From assembly GCA_020723345.1 (NCBI GenBank), contig DYJA01000032.1, forward strand, positions 1 to 62,260: a DNA stretch of 62,260 nucleotides, written 5' to 3'. Of the stretch, positions 1 through 7,551 are shown piece by piece (the stretch's first letter is position 1; each line of letters opens with the position of its first letter). The DNA comes from Candidatus Aquidulcis sp. (GTDB lineage: Bacteria; Chloroflexota; Anaerolineae; UBA4142). Under the pieces are notes generated by a model. It did not search any database. It was not told the DNA's origin and saw only the letters and a list, made by a program, of their open reading frames with translations. The position numbers were made by a program, and so were the translations under genes.

Positions 1-1374
1 CGACGTGATGGCGATCTGCTCCATCACCGGCGAGCCGCCGCCGTGAACGCCCGCAACCATCAGCAAGCCCGCGAACTTGCTCGCGGTCATGTCCTCGATC
101 AAGCGAAAACAGCGAATGCGATCATCCACCGCGACCGACGCCGGACCCGCGAGATATTTTTTCAACTGCGCGCCAATCTCCGGACTGTTGATGTCCTCTT
201 CCGACGGCATCGTCACGACGAGACCGCCCGCCAAATCTTGCAGCAACTCGATCTCGTGATGCAGGTTCGTGCCCGCGTAATATTTGCCGACGTTCGCGTA
301 CACCAAATTGGGAAGGTACGTCCCCGAAGTCATGCACTCGCCCTTGAGCGACGCGGCGAGACCGCACGCGTGAACGATTTCGGCGGTCGTCATCAATTCG
401 GTGAGTTTGCCGCGCACGTGACCCGCGCGGTCGATGCCGTTGTACTCCGCGACGAGCGCCGCCGCGCCGAGCAGAATATCGGTGATGCCGGGTTTGCAGC
501 CGCAGTACGAATGGCGATGGTAGGTCGCGAACACTTCGGCGAGATAGCCCGCGAGTTGCCACTCGCCGCACATGAAAACGCGTTCCCATGGCACGAACAC
601 GTTATCGAAAATCGTCAGCGATTCGACGCTCGCGTACCGAGAACTGACCGGCGCGACCGTTTCTCTTTTCACCGTCGGCGACGCGCCGCGACAAACCATC
701 GTGATCCCCGGCGCGTCGGCGGGAATCGCGAACGCGACCGCGTAGTCGGCGTCTTCCTCTTTCATATCGCGCGTCGGCAGAACGATCAGTTCGTGCGCGT
801 ACGGCGCCATCGTATTGTGCGCCTTCGCGCCGCGCACGACAATGCCTTTGTCGTTTTTCTCAACGACGTGCAAGTACAAATCGGGATCGGCTTGCTGATG
901 TGGACGAAGCGAACGATCACCTTTCACGTCCGTCATCGCCGCGTTAGCGACAAGATCGTTCTCCTGAAAATATCTGATGTACTCGACCAAGCGCGGAAAA
1001 TATTTCGTCTCGAACATCTCGTCAGAGTGATGCGTGATGATCGAAAGCGCGTTGAGCGAGTCGATGCCCATGCAGCGCTGGATGCAGCCGGTCGCGCGGC
1101 AGTACGCGCGCGTCATCTCGACTTTATTCTGTAAGTCGTCCGCGCTCTGGTGAATGTGCGTGAAACGATTGATCGTCTTGCCGGTGAGATGCGACGTCGC
1201 GGTCATCTTGTCCGCGTGCTCCGGCATCTGTGGCAACTCGTACGTCAGCGACACAATGTTGATCCCAGGAACGATCTGCGGATGTTCCCAGGGTCGCTCG
1301 ACGCGCGCGCCGTTCATCCAAACATTGTGCTTCATCGCCGCGAGACTGGCGACGTACTCTTGTGGTGTCTTCAT
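1..1374 (-). CDS. 4-hydroxybutyryl-CoA dehydratase-like [4Fe-4S]/FAD enzyme (AbfD family), C-terminus beyond window
   Basis: The 458 residues seen (about 30 are missing at the C-terminus) follow the AbfD family, which dehydrates 4-hydroxybutyryl-CoA to crotonyl-CoA by a ketyl-radical route. All four Fe-S ligands are present: Cys97 and Cys101 in GCIQRCMG, and His286 and Cys293 in YHRHSYCGCK. The equivalents of Gln101, Thr190, Glu257, Tyr296 and Lys300 of the clostridial enzyme are Gln99, Thr188, Glu251, Tyr290 and Lys294. The general base Glu455 appears replaced by Ala441 (VAGVHGGGSP), so the exact reaction is uncertain. The start ATG has a GGGAGGAG site just upstream. The gene lies 60 bp behind a BMC-P gene and ends the visible part of the BMC operon, so it is a candidate cargo enzyme. 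Related HpaB flavin monooxygenases lack the cysteines and are a poorer match. The alignment was made from memory. Confidence 0.85.
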   Translation of the reverse strand, partial: MKTPQEYVASLAAMKHNVWMNGARVERPWEHPQIVPGINIVSLTYELPQMPEHADKMTATSHLTGKTINRFTHIHQSADDLQNKVEMTRAYCRATGCIQRCMGIDSLNALSIITHHSDEMFETKYFPRLVEYIRYFQENDLVANAAMTDVKGDRSLRPHQQADPDLYLHVVEKNDKGIVVRGAKAHNTMAPYAHELIVLPTRDMKEEDADYAVAFAIPADAPGITMVCRGASPTVKRETVAPVSSRYASVESLTIFDNVFVPWERVFMCGEWQLAGYLAEVFATYHRHSYCGCKPGITDILLGAAALVAEYNGIDRAGHVRGKLTELMTTAEIVHACGLAASLKGECMTSGTYLPNLVYANVGKYYAGTNLHHEIELLQDLAGGLVVTMPSEEDINSPEIGAQLKKYLAGPASVAVDDRIRCFRLIEDMTASKFAGLLMVAGVHGGGSPVMEQIAITS

Positions 1375-1386
1375 TGACTCCTCCCA

Positions 1387-1441
1387 CACGCAGCACGCAT
1401 CACGTATCACGTGTTGCATGTTGCGTGATGCGTGTTACGTG
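1387..1441. repeat. iterated-word inverted repeat, ACGTGATGCGTGA family
   Basis: Variants of CACGCATCACGTATCACG run one way and are followed by their complement (TTGCGTGATGCGTGTTACG), so the RNA would fold into a hairpin. The same word family recurs near 14.25, 15.65 and 41.8 kb, always between genes or at gene ends. Confidence 0.75.
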
Positions 1442-1743
1442 AAATACGTATTCCCAAACGGCAATTCAATATCGCCCGGATCAATCGTGTCAATGTGATC
1501 GATCACGCCGACGATGGCGAGATCGGCGGGCGCGTTCGGCACGACGGCGAACGACGCGTCACGCGCGCGCACGAGAAACACGAAATCGCCGATGCCCGCA
1601 TGCACCACTTCAATCGCGACTTGCGGACGACCGATCGGCTCGCGCTTGGGCGTGAGCAATTGCGTGATGAGCAACTTGCGCCCATGCACCGATTCGTCCT
1701 TGATTGTCGCGATTACTTCGCCAACAACTTTGCCGAGAATCAT
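1435..1743 (-). CDS. BMC-P pentameric shell vertex protein (EutN/CcmL family), copy 1
   Basis: This 102-residue protein has the full EutN/CcmL single-domain fold and length. It opens with GKVVGEVIATIKDE and the following HGRKLLITQLL strand, and has the central VVHAGIGDFVFLV strand. Pentamers of this family cap the vertices of icosahedral microcompartments. It is the last shell gene before the dehydratase-like gene and follows a dispersed repeat. A second vertex paralogue starts the operon at 9347. Two vertex genes with different sequences are common in BMC loci and may give mixed or specialised vertices. The ribosome site is weak (CAGGGCGATAAC before ATG). Confidence 0.93.
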   Translation of the reverse strand: MILGKVVGEVIATIKDESVHGRKLLITQLLTPKREPIGRPQVAIEVVHAGIGDFVFLVRARDASFAVVPNAPADLAIVGVIDHIDTIDPGDIELPFGNTYFT

Positions 1744-1753
1744 GTTATCGCCC

Positions 1754-1877
1754 TGTCATTACGAGGAGGCATCCTGAGCGGAGCAGCATTTTCCGCTGCG
1801 GAGTCGAAGGATTGCCGACGAAGCAATCTCCAAACTGCAACTAGGGGATTGCTTCGCACAAAACGCTCGCAATGACA
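1754..1877. repeat. TGTCATT...AATGACA terminal-inverted dispersed element
   Basis: The 124-bp element has near-perfect 12-bp ends, TGTCATTACGAG and CTCGCAATGACA. Inside is a copy of the CCTGAGCGGAGTCGAAGG-type repeat, split by extra bases, and GATTGCTTCG/CGAAGCAATC arms. It sits in the BMC operon between the 105-residue protein gene and BMC-P. Related elements are at 30291 and 44025. Confidence 0.8.
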
Positions 1878-1882
1878 CACCA

Positions 1883-2200
1883 TTACTGCAACTGCCCCAC
1901 CACACGCCGCACGATGCGCTCGATCAGCGCGGCGTCAACACCCGGACCCAGTTTTGCCAGCACATCTGCCTTCACTTGACTGACCACTTGCTCGACGTTT
2001 TCGCGCGGCACACTTGGCGCGGCGGACGGCGACGCGGCAACCGGCGCAGACGCGCTTGCTGCGCGCAACGCGATTCCCAATTTCTCCGCGCGCTCGCGCG
2101 CAACGTCGGTGACATATACATCGTCCATCACGGCGATCTCTTTCACGCCGCGCCGCGCGAGGTCTTCAATATCTCTTTCCGTGTAAATGGTTTTTGGCAT
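1883..2200 (-). CDS. BMC-associated adapter protein with C-terminal encapsulation-type helix
   Basis: This 105-residue protein has three parts. Residues 1-45 form a small domain (IYTERDIEDLARRGVKEI, then VTDVARERAEKLGIAL) like the short N-terminal modules seen on several BMC proteins. Residues 46-65 are an Ala/Ser/Pro linker. The tail is an amphipathic helix (VEQVVSQVKADVLAKLG, then IERIVRRVVGQLQ) of the kind that binds cargo to shell interiors. No catalytic residues are evident. The role is inferred to be scaffolding or cargo recruitment. It lies between BMC-T and BMC-P1 with a GGAAGG ribosome site. The family was not identified by name. Confidence 0.75.
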   Translation of the reverse strand: MPKTIYTERDIEDLARRGVKEIAVMDDVYVTDVARERAEKLGIALRAASASAPVAASPSAAPSVPRENVEQVVSQVKADVLAKLGPGVDAALIERIVRRVVGQLQ

Positions 2201-2214
2201 CGCACACCTTCCAA

Positions 2215-2290
2215 ATCAAGGCAGAAGGATGAGGGATGAAGGATGACAACGGACAAGACTTGCCCTGAGCGAAGTCGAAGGGGCGGATTG
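2215..2290. repeat. GGATGAAGGATGA words plus CCTGAGCGAAGTCGAAGG copy
   Basis: Two dispersed motifs sit together between BMC-T and the adapter gene. One is AAGGATGAGGGATGAAGGATG at 2225-2244. The other is an exact CCTGAGCGAAGTCGAAGG copy at 2265-2282. The rest of the 2201-2346 gap shows no gene. Confidence 0.7.
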
Positions 2291-2346
2291 AACGGACAAA
2301 CCACATTCCATACGCGTCCGTCCGTTAAATCCGTTTTTGTCCGTTG

Positions 2347-2967
2347 TTATCTGCCTTCCACCGACTCCATCGCCTGCAACGCGGCTTGCTTCGCCGCGAG
2401 GATTTCCGCTTCCGATCCCGACAGCCACATGCGACCGAATCGTCCGACGGATGTGATGTGGATGATCTTGATGTTCGCGTACTTTTCCGCTTCGTTCGCG
2501 GCAAGGTTGATGTACGCGGCGGGCTGCACTTCCAAAATGAAGAGCGTCTCGCCCGCGACCAACATCGCACCGCGCCGAAAACGATTGAGCAGTTGCACCT
2601 GGTACGGGTCAACGTGCGTGATCACTTGCACCGATGCAATCTCCGGTTTTTTGCGATCCTCGATTTTCAAACCCAGGTGATCCAGCACGATCTTGCCCGC
2701 TTCGATCACTTCGGCTTGATCGAACGAGTGGACTTCGAGCATTCCAAACTCGCGCTCGACGATCTGCGCGCCGGGCTTGGACTGCGTCGCCTTGACCGCG
2801 ATGTCAACCAGCCGGAACACTTCATTGCCCGGCGCAACCTCAATGTACAGATCCGCCATTCCTTGGATCAACAAGTCGCCTTGTGTAACCGTGCCGACGA
2901 ACGCGGCGTACTGCGGCTGCGTTCGGTCGAGATACGCGTAACAACGCAGTTCAAATTTGTCTGCCAT
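2347..2967 (-). CDS. BMC-T tandem-domain shell protein (trimeric pseudohexamer)
   Basis: The 206 residues contain two BMC folds. The second half carries the typical edge of circularly permuted domains (HITSVGRFGRMWLSGSEAEI) followed by the AAKQAALQAMESVEGR helix. The first half has the matching TVTQGDLLIQGMADLYIEV and EREFGMLEVHSF strands. Such trimers form facet tiles with larger, sometimes gated, pores that pass cofactors or bulky metabolites. It is the only BMC-T seen in the locus. The start ATG has AGGAGAATCTC upstream. The permuted PduB/EutL-like arrangement is inferred from strand order and should be checked by profile search. Confidence 0.88.
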   Translation of the reverse strand: MADKFELRCYAYLDRTQPQYAAFVGTVTQGDLLIQGMADLYIEVAPGNEVFRLVDIAVKATQSKPGAQIVEREFGMLEVHSFDQAEVIEAGKIVLDHLGLKIEDRKKPEIASVQVITHVDPYQVQLLNRFRRGAMLVAGETLFILEVQPAAYINLAANEAEKYANIKIIHITSVGRFGRMWLSGSEAEILAAKQAALQAMESVEGR

Positions 2968-2987
2968 GAGATTCTCCTGATTCTACT

Positions 2988-3866
2988 TCACCGATCATTC
3001 ATCGCGATCCCCAACGGCGTCACAAACAACGGCTGCGTTGGAACAATCGTCCGCACACCAGTCATTTCTTCAACGACCGACGCGATCCCCTTGAAATTCG
3101 CCGTGCCGCCAACCAAGTAAATCGTCTCGACCACGTGATCGAAAATATGCCGCGCGACAATCGACCCGACTTTTTCCATCACGGGACGCACGAGCGGATA
3201 CAAGCGATCTTGCTCGCGCGCATCCACTTTGAGTTTCTCCGCGTCGTCGAATGAAATGTTCAGCGCGCCCGCGATGACGAGCGTGAAATGCGTGCCGCCC
3301 GTCGCTTCATCCGCAGTGTAAACGACCTGACCATCGCGGACGATCGCGATGCCGGTCGTACCGCCACCCACGTCCACGACCGCGCCGTCGCGAATTTGCA
3401 GGACGGCATTCGCGGCGGTCGGCTCATCGATTTCCGCGCGACAATCGAAACCTGCCGCGCGGACGACGTTCGCGGTCGCGCGCACTTCGACGCGCGGCAC
3501 GCCGGGCGGATAACCGGTCGCCGCGTGCGTCAATTCAAAACCGAGCCGCGTCTCGACCTCGCGTTTCAATTCGCGCAGCAAATCAATCGCGCCGATGAAA
3601 TCCACGACCAACCCATCGCGCACGACGTTGGCAAAGCGATACGTTCCGGCAAGCGGCTGATCATTTTCGTCCAAAACGATCAACACGGTGTACGCCGTAC
3701 CCAGGTCGACGCCGACGCGATAATCGCGAATCGTCGCGAGAGAAACCCCAGCCCTTTCTACACTCGATTGCGCTCGCGACGATTCGCGATCGCCGCGATA
3801 CGCGCGCGGCGGCGCGAGCAGCGCGCGTTCGGTTCGCGCGAGCAGCGCATCCAATTGCGGATTCAC
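2988..3866 (-). CDS. eutJ: EutJ-like actin/Hsp70-fold ATPase
   Basis: The 292-residue protein has an actin-type phosphate-1 loop (VGVDLGTAYTVLIVLDEND), a phosphate-2 loop (GAVVDVGGGTTGIAIV) and an adenosine motif (ETIYLVGGTANFKG). It matches the ethanolamine-utilisation protein EutJ, a chaperone-like ATPase carried by many BMC loci; its precise role is unproven. It begins with GTG 3 bp after the stop of the EutT-N-like gene, with AGGAG about 12 bp upstream. EutJ is an accessory gene found in several BMC types, so its presence does not make this an ethanolamine compartment, and no ethanolamine lyase genes are visible. Confidence 0.9.
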   Translation of the reverse strand: MNPQLDALLARTERALLAPPRAYRGDRESSRAQSSVERAGVSLATIRDYRVGVDLGTAYTVLIVLDENDQPLAGTYRFANVVRDGLVVDFIGAIDLLRELKREVETRLGFELTHAATGYPPGVPRVEVRATANVVRAAGFDCRAEIDEPTAANAVLQIRDGAVVDVGGGTTGIAIVRDGQVVYTADEATGGTHFTLVIAGALNISFDDAEKLKVDAREQDRLYPLVRPVMEKVGSIVARHIFDHVVETIYLVGGTANFKGIASVVEEMTGVRTIVPTQPLFVTPLGIAMNDR

Positions 3867-3869
3867 GCG

Positions 3870-4112
3870 CTACGACCGCTCCTGCACGTTCTTCCACTTG
3901 TTCGCCAAGTACGGCAACCCGCCTTCGGAATAATGCGCGATGCGGGACCACGGCTGCGAAATCAATTCGCCGCCCACATACACTTGTAACTTCCACTGAT
4001 TGATAAAATCGTGCGCGGCGGGACTAAAGCGTGTCCCGGCAGGAAATTCGAATCGCGCGACCTTGCCTTCCTGCCATTGCTCGCGCAATTCTTGTTCGGT
4101 GATAAAAGCCAT
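3870..4112 (-). CDS. small EutT-N-like BMC protein
   Basis: This 80-residue protein (FITEQELREQWQEGKVARF, GTRFSPAAHDFINQWKLQV) resembles the isolated N-terminal module of the cobalamin adenosyltransferase EutT. The ATP/cobalamin-binding helical domain is absent, so it is not an adenosyltransferase by itself. A C-terminal segment (LANKWKNVQERS) could be a short interaction helix. The ATG at 4112 is chosen over an in-frame GTG because the GTG lies inside the GGAGGTAACG ribosome site. It directly precedes eutJ. An adapter or assembly role is inferred from the module's recurrence in BMC loci. Confidence 0.75.
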   Translation of the reverse strand: MAFITEQELREQWQEGKVARFEFPAGTRFSPAAHDFINQWKLQVYVGGELISQPWSRIAHYSEGGLPYLANKWKNVQERS

Positions 4113-4177
4113 CGTTACCTCCACGATCTGACGCGCCGTTCCTCCGAAAAATCAAACGCGGGGAAACTCTGTGGGGA

Positions 4178-4657
4178 TCAGGATTTCCCCGCGCGGCTGG
4201 GATTCCAAAATTGCCCCGCCAAAATCAACAACCCGATCAGCACGAGGATCAGGGGCCATCCTTTTTCAAGGAGAAGTTGCGCTTGCGGTACACCTTCCGC
4301 GATTCCAACCAAAACCAGGATGCCGCCGGGAATCAGGGGCCACCAATGCGAGCGTCGCGCGACGATCAATTGGATGACGAAGATCGCGATGAAACCCAAG
4401 CCCAGTCCAATCGGCACCGCAATCGCCGTGCCCAGCGGCGGACGATCAAACATCAGACCCAATCCGATTCCGGCGAGGATACAAGCAGGAATCAGCAATC
4501 CGTAACTGCGCGTCAAGGCGTACGGAATCAGAAACGCGCAACCCAGCAAAGTCAAGAACAACGGAGGACCAAAATCAAAATACTGTCCCAGCAAAAACGC
4601 GACGCCGAGGACAATCAAGATCAAACCGGGAATCATTCGAGCGCGATTGGTGTTCAT
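4178..4657 (-). CDS. multi-pass membrane protein of unknown function in BMC operon
   Basis: The 159 residues contain about five to six hydrophobic spans (MIPGLILIVLGVAFLLGQYF, FLTLLGCAFLIPYAL, LLIPACILAGIGLGLMF, FIAIFVIQLIVA, WPLIPGGILVLVGIAEGV, WPLILVLIGLLILAGQF). The repeated G-x-LxLVGI-type hairpins resemble the membrane region of LiaF/LiaI-like and DUF5668-type proteins. No transporter signature is apparent. It lies between the metalloprotease and the EutT-N-like gene with a good AGAGGTGATTT site. It could be unrelated to the compartment despite its position. Confidence 0.7.
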   Translation of the reverse strand: MNTNRARMIPGLILIVLGVAFLLGQYFDFGPPLFLTLLGCAFLIPYALTRSYGLLIPACILAGIGLGLMFDRPPLGTAIAVPIGLGLGFIAIFVIQLIVARRSHWWPLIPGGILVLVGIAEGVPQAQLLLEKGWPLILVLIGLLILAGQFWNPSRAGKS

Positions 4658-4668
4658 AAATCACCTCT

Positions 4669-4736
4669 GACTGCTGACGACCGACCGCCGACCGCCATCT
4701 GCGCTTCGGCGATCCGCGGTTGGTTGGCGGCAGTTG
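4669..4736. repeat. iterated GACCGCC-word inverted repeat
   Basis: GACTGCTGACGACCGACCGC words on one arm face GCGGTTGGTTGGCGGCAG on the other, giving an imperfect hairpin between the protease stop and the membrane-protein start. Confidence 0.55.
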
Positions 4737-6305
4737 TTACCCGCACGCGATAAACGCGCGGCGAATTCGTTTGTTGCCTTGTTCATCGTACGCGATATAG
4801 TACGGCTTTTTCTGCGCGATCAATTCCGCCGGATCGACCGCCTCGCCTTGTTTCGCTTCGTACACCCGTCTGCGCGCGACCAGTTTGGCGACGTGATCGC
4901 GCACGCGCTTTTCCTGACCGCGATCAACTTGGTGATAATGCGACGAAACGACTTTGCCTTCGCGGTCGACTTGCACCGCGACCGCGTCCGCCATCGTCAC
5001 TTGTGCGCCATTCGCGACGCCGAGCGCGCTGCCGGTAAACTCGACACGGCGCGGCGCGGCGTAGTGCAAAACGCGGCTCTGGTCGCTGCGCGTCTGTTCG
5101 CTCACCAGTTGAAAATCGGATTTGTGAAGCGCCATCCATTGACGAATGCCCGATGGCAGATCTTCGCCGAGACGCGTCTCCGGCAATTCCCAGCGCGGTC
5201 GCAGGGTGACCGGCACACTCGCCACACCGGCGAGCGCGCTCGTCTGCGTATGAACTACCCCGGCTGTCCCGCGCGCCGCGTCCGCCTCGCGTCCTTTCAA
5301 CAATCGCCGCGCGACAAACGCCTTTTTCATAGTCGCAAAATATTTGCCGCCGTCGATTTGCTGACTCGCCGCAAGCATCGCGACCGCAATCGTCTTGAAC
5401 AACGCGTCGCCTTTGGGCGCGAGCGTCAGCCCCTGCGCGAGCAAATGTCCCGCGTCGCCACGCGCTTGCGCGAGCGCGGCATCGGGCGTCACCGCCGCGT
5501 TTTCTTTTCGCAATCGTTCGTTAATGCCGACGAGCATATCGTAAAACGCGCCGGAGAACACGCGCGAAAAGTTGTGCGATTCCGAACTGAGCCGCGCGGC
5601 GGGCGTGCGTCCCGGCAGTTTGTCCGGATCGCGATAACGAAACTTGTTGGCGACATCGCGCAACGCGTCGACGGAAACGACCGCGTCCGCGTAACCCGCA
5701 TTGGACAGACCGCGCGCGAGTTGCTCCGCGAGGCGCGTGACCGTGTTGCTCTTCGCCAGATCGCCGTCGTTCTCCGCGAGCATCACCGCGCGCACGCGCG
5801 GCGAGTCGAGCGCGACGAGCAGCGCAGACATATCGCCGAACGCTTCGTGAAACGCGCCCGTCTCGGACAGGAGCGAATCCCAATATTCGGGATGCTGCGT
5901 GTCGAGAATCGCGTGCCCGCACTCGTGCGCGATCACATCGCCGCTTTCGCACGTGTAGATCGTCTGTCCGGTGATCTTGTCCGCGGCGTAGCAAAATTTC
6001 AAACCCTTGCGATCATAGTACGCGTTGAGGTCTTTGCTCGCGCGCGGCAAAATCGGTAATTGCGCGAATCCCGGCTGCCACGTCAGATCGCCGCCGAAAA
6101 AATCCGACCACGCGCCGTACGTCTGCGTCAAGACGACGTACAATTGTCCCATCTGAAATTCCAGCGTCCCCGGTGCGAACAACCCGCCCGCGCCGGTCCA
6201 GCCCGGAATCGCAAACGGCGATTTGCCTTGCGGCAGGGCGACTTGTTCCAGTCCCGCGTCCTTCGTTCCAGGATCGTTGACAAAGATGTTGACGAGGTTT
6301 GCCAT
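4737..6305 (-). CDS. cytosolic gluzincin zinc metalloprotease with C-terminal domain shared with its neighbour
   Basis: The 522-residue protein carries the zinc motif HECGH (His127, Glu128, His131), the third ligand in GAFHEAFGD (Glu154), and a downstream SHNFSRVFSGAFYD segment whose His244 fits the proton-donor histidine of M4/M36-type peptidases. No signal peptide or membrane span is seen, which is unusual because these clans are normally secreted. Residues of roughly 415-520 match almost the whole of the 156-residue protein encoded just upstream, including GEAVDPAELIAQKKPYY and GNKRIRRA. The start MANL (8 bp after the previous stop) is preferred over an upstream in-frame start that would overlap the neighbour. 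Its position in the BMC operon suggests processing or turnover of a compartment protein; the substrate is unknown. Confidence 0.82.
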   Translation of the reverse strand: MANLVNIFVNDPGTKDAGLEQVALPQGKSPFAIPGWTGAGGLFAPGTLEFQMGQLYVVLTQTYGAWSDFFGGDLTWQPGFAQLPILPRASKDLNAYYDRKGLKFCYAADKITGQTIYTCESGDVIAHECGHAILDTQHPEYWDSLLSETGAFHEAFGDMSALLVALDSPRVRAVMLAENDGDLAKSNTVTRLAEQLARGLSNAGYADAVVSVDALRDVANKFRYRDPDKLPGRTPAARLSSESHNFSRVFSGAFYDMLVGINERLRKENAAVTPDAALAQARGDAGHLLAQGLTLAPKGDALFKTIAVAMLAASQQIDGGKYFATMKKAFVARRLLKGREADAARGTAGVVHTQTSALAGVASVPVTLRPRWELPETRLGEDLPSGIRQWMALHKSDFQLVSEQTRSDQSRVLHYAAPRRVEFTGSALGVANGAQVTMADAVAVQVDREGKVVSSHYHQVDRGQEKRVRDHVAKLVARRRVYEAKQGEAVDPAELIAQKKPYYIAYDEQGNKRIRRAFIACG

Positions 6306-6313
6306 AGTATCGC

Positions 6314-6784
6314 TCACGCCATCAACGCGCGCTTGATGCGTCTCCGTCCTTGCGCGTCCGTTTCCACGTACCACGATTTGCGCTGCGCGCGCAACACATC
6401 AGGGTCAATCGCTTCGCCGGGCTTGGCGAGATAAATCGCGTCCGACGCGGCAAGTTTACGCAAGTTGTCTTTCGTCAAGCGCAAGTGCCGTTCGTCGAGC
6501 GGACTGACGCGCGATGACACACGCGCGCCGCTCGCGTCGAACTGCAACGACGCGTTGACGCGCTCGTCCACCGTCACACCATTCGCCGCGCCAAACTCCG
6601 CGCCGACGATTTGGATCGGCAAGGTGACCGCGTATTCGACGACCGCGCCGCCGTGCGCGCCGCGCGCGACATTCTGTAATTGCAACTGCGCGTCGGCAGG
6701 CAGATCGAGCGCGGCTTTCACTTGCTCGACAAAACCCGCAGCGCGCGCAGTTTCGAGATCGGCGAGGCGCAATTCATCGTTCAC
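6314..6784 (-). CDS. stand-alone copy of the metalloprotease C-terminal domain
   Basis: This 156-residue protein aligns without large gaps to the C-terminal domain of the protease that follows it. Shared features are VANG/AANG, a KVVSS/RVSS strand, KxGEAxDPxxLxAQxK, and a GxxRIxRA ending. It has no zinc motif, signal peptide or other known signature. It is presumably a paralogue that arose by domain duplication and could act as an inhibitor, targeting subunit or substrate mimic of the protease. It starts with GTG, with AAGGCGG upstream, 35 bp after the BMC-H stop. Confidence 0.8.
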   Translation of the reverse strand: MNDELRLADLETARAAGFVEQVKAALDLPADAQLQLQNVARGAHGGAVVEYAVTLPIQIVGAEFGAANGVTVDERVNASLQFDASGARVSSRVSPLDERHLRLTKDNLRKLAASDAIYLAKPGEAIDPDVLRAQRKSWYVETDAQGRRRIKRALMA

Positions 6785-6819
6785 ACCTCAACCGCCTTTC
6801 CTCTAAAACTGTGTACCGC

Positions 6820-7143
6820 TTACTTCGACTCGCCGCTGCGTCCGCCAATGCTGCCCTTGGTCATCTGCGGCAAGATCGTTTCGACGTCGCTATGCGGGCG
6901 CGGGATCACATGAACGCTCACGAGTTCGCCGACGCGTTTCGCCGCCGCAGCGCCGGCGTCCGTCGCGGCTTTGACCGCGCCGACATCGCCGCGCACCATC
7001 ACGGTGACGTAACCGCCGCCGACGTACTCGCTGCCGATCAGTTTGACATTCGCGGCTTTGACCATCGCATCGGCGGCTTCAATCGAGCCGATGAGTCCGC
7101 GCGTCTCGACCATGCCGAGCGCGATCATTTCGGGTGCTACCAT
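6820..7143 (-). CDS. BMC-H hexameric shell protein (PduA/CcmK family)
   Basis: The 107-residue protein is a standard BMC-H tile: [19 protein letters not shown] at the N-terminus, [19 protein letters not shown], and the closing [14 protein letters not shown]. The usual lysine-rich edge segment is present as [12 protein letters not shown]. The start at 7143 has a strong GGAGGTCACT site; an upstream in-frame start would run into low-complexity intergenic words and is rejected. It is the only BMC-H in the window, so the facets would be built mainly from this protein plus the BMC-T. Confidence 0.96.
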   Translation of the reverse strand: MVAPEMIALGMVETRGLIGSIEAADAMVKAANVKLIGSEYVGGGYVTVMVRGDVGAVKAATDAGAAAAKRVGELVSVHVIPRPHSDVETILPQMTKGSIGGRSGESK

Positions 7144-7149
7144 AGTGAC

Positions 7150-7260
7150 CTCCGTTTTGGAAATTGGATGTTGGATATTAGAAGTTGGGTGTTGGAGTTT
7201 CGATTTGCGATTTGGGACTCTGGTGTTACGTTTTGGGGTTTTCGGTTGGCGCATCACGCC
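7150..7260. repeat. one-armed TTGGATATTAGAAGTTGGG word array
   Basis: Imprecise GTTGG/ATTTGGG words fill the stretch between BMC-H and the DUF4160 remnant. Unlike the other word arrays, no complementary arm is obvious. Confidence 0.5.
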
Positions 7261-7289
7261 TCCCACAATACATCATGCAGAGACGTGCT

Positions 7290-7551
7290 CTACTTGAGCG
7301 GAGGCAATTTGTACAACGACTCATGATTGACAGCACGCTCCCACAAATCTAGCAATTCCTCGCGATGTAAGGAAGCCCATTCGACCACCATCCCCAACAC
7401 GCGCGACGGTAGATCGCCACCTATTATCACGAGTGTCCGAATATCGAAATACTGCCTCGTACTCGTTGTATTCCGCATGAAAATGTGGCGGCAGATGCTC
7501 GTCATGGTACATCTTGATGACGATGCCAAAAAACCTGCTAATCTCAGGCAT
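7290..7551 (-). pseudogene. DUF4160 protein broken by a one-base frameshift
   Basis: The N-terminal half (MPEISRFFGIVIKMYHDEH, PPHFHAEYNEYEAVF) is in one frame. The C-terminal half (DIRTLVIIGGDLPSRVLG, VVEWASLHREELLDLWERA) is in the next. Removing one T from the TTT run near 7445 restores a typical DUF4160 protein of about 86 residues. DUF4160 genes usually travel with DUF2442 genes as a suspected toxin-antitoxin-like pair, which is the arrangement here (8-bp overlap). The break may be real or a sequencing error. Confidence 0.8.

Noticed and set aside
43-1134. 363-codon open frame on the plus strand
   Set aside because: It is the complement of the AbfD-like gene, with Arg/His-rich composition and no ribosome site or known motif. 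The minus-strand reading has all catalytic-site ligands.
2988-3866. DnaK/Hsp70 chaperone
   Set aside because: The ATPase fold is shared, but the length is under half of DnaK and the substrate-binding domain is missing. EutJ fits better.
3870-4112. Cobalamin adenosyltransferase EutT
   Set aside because: Only the N-terminal module is present; the ATP-binding and cobalamin-binding regions are absent.
4734-6059. 441-codon open frame on the plus strand
   Set aside because: It mirrors the metalloprotease gene, whose zinc motifs are intact on the other strand. The plus-strand product is Arg/His-rich with no recognisable domain.
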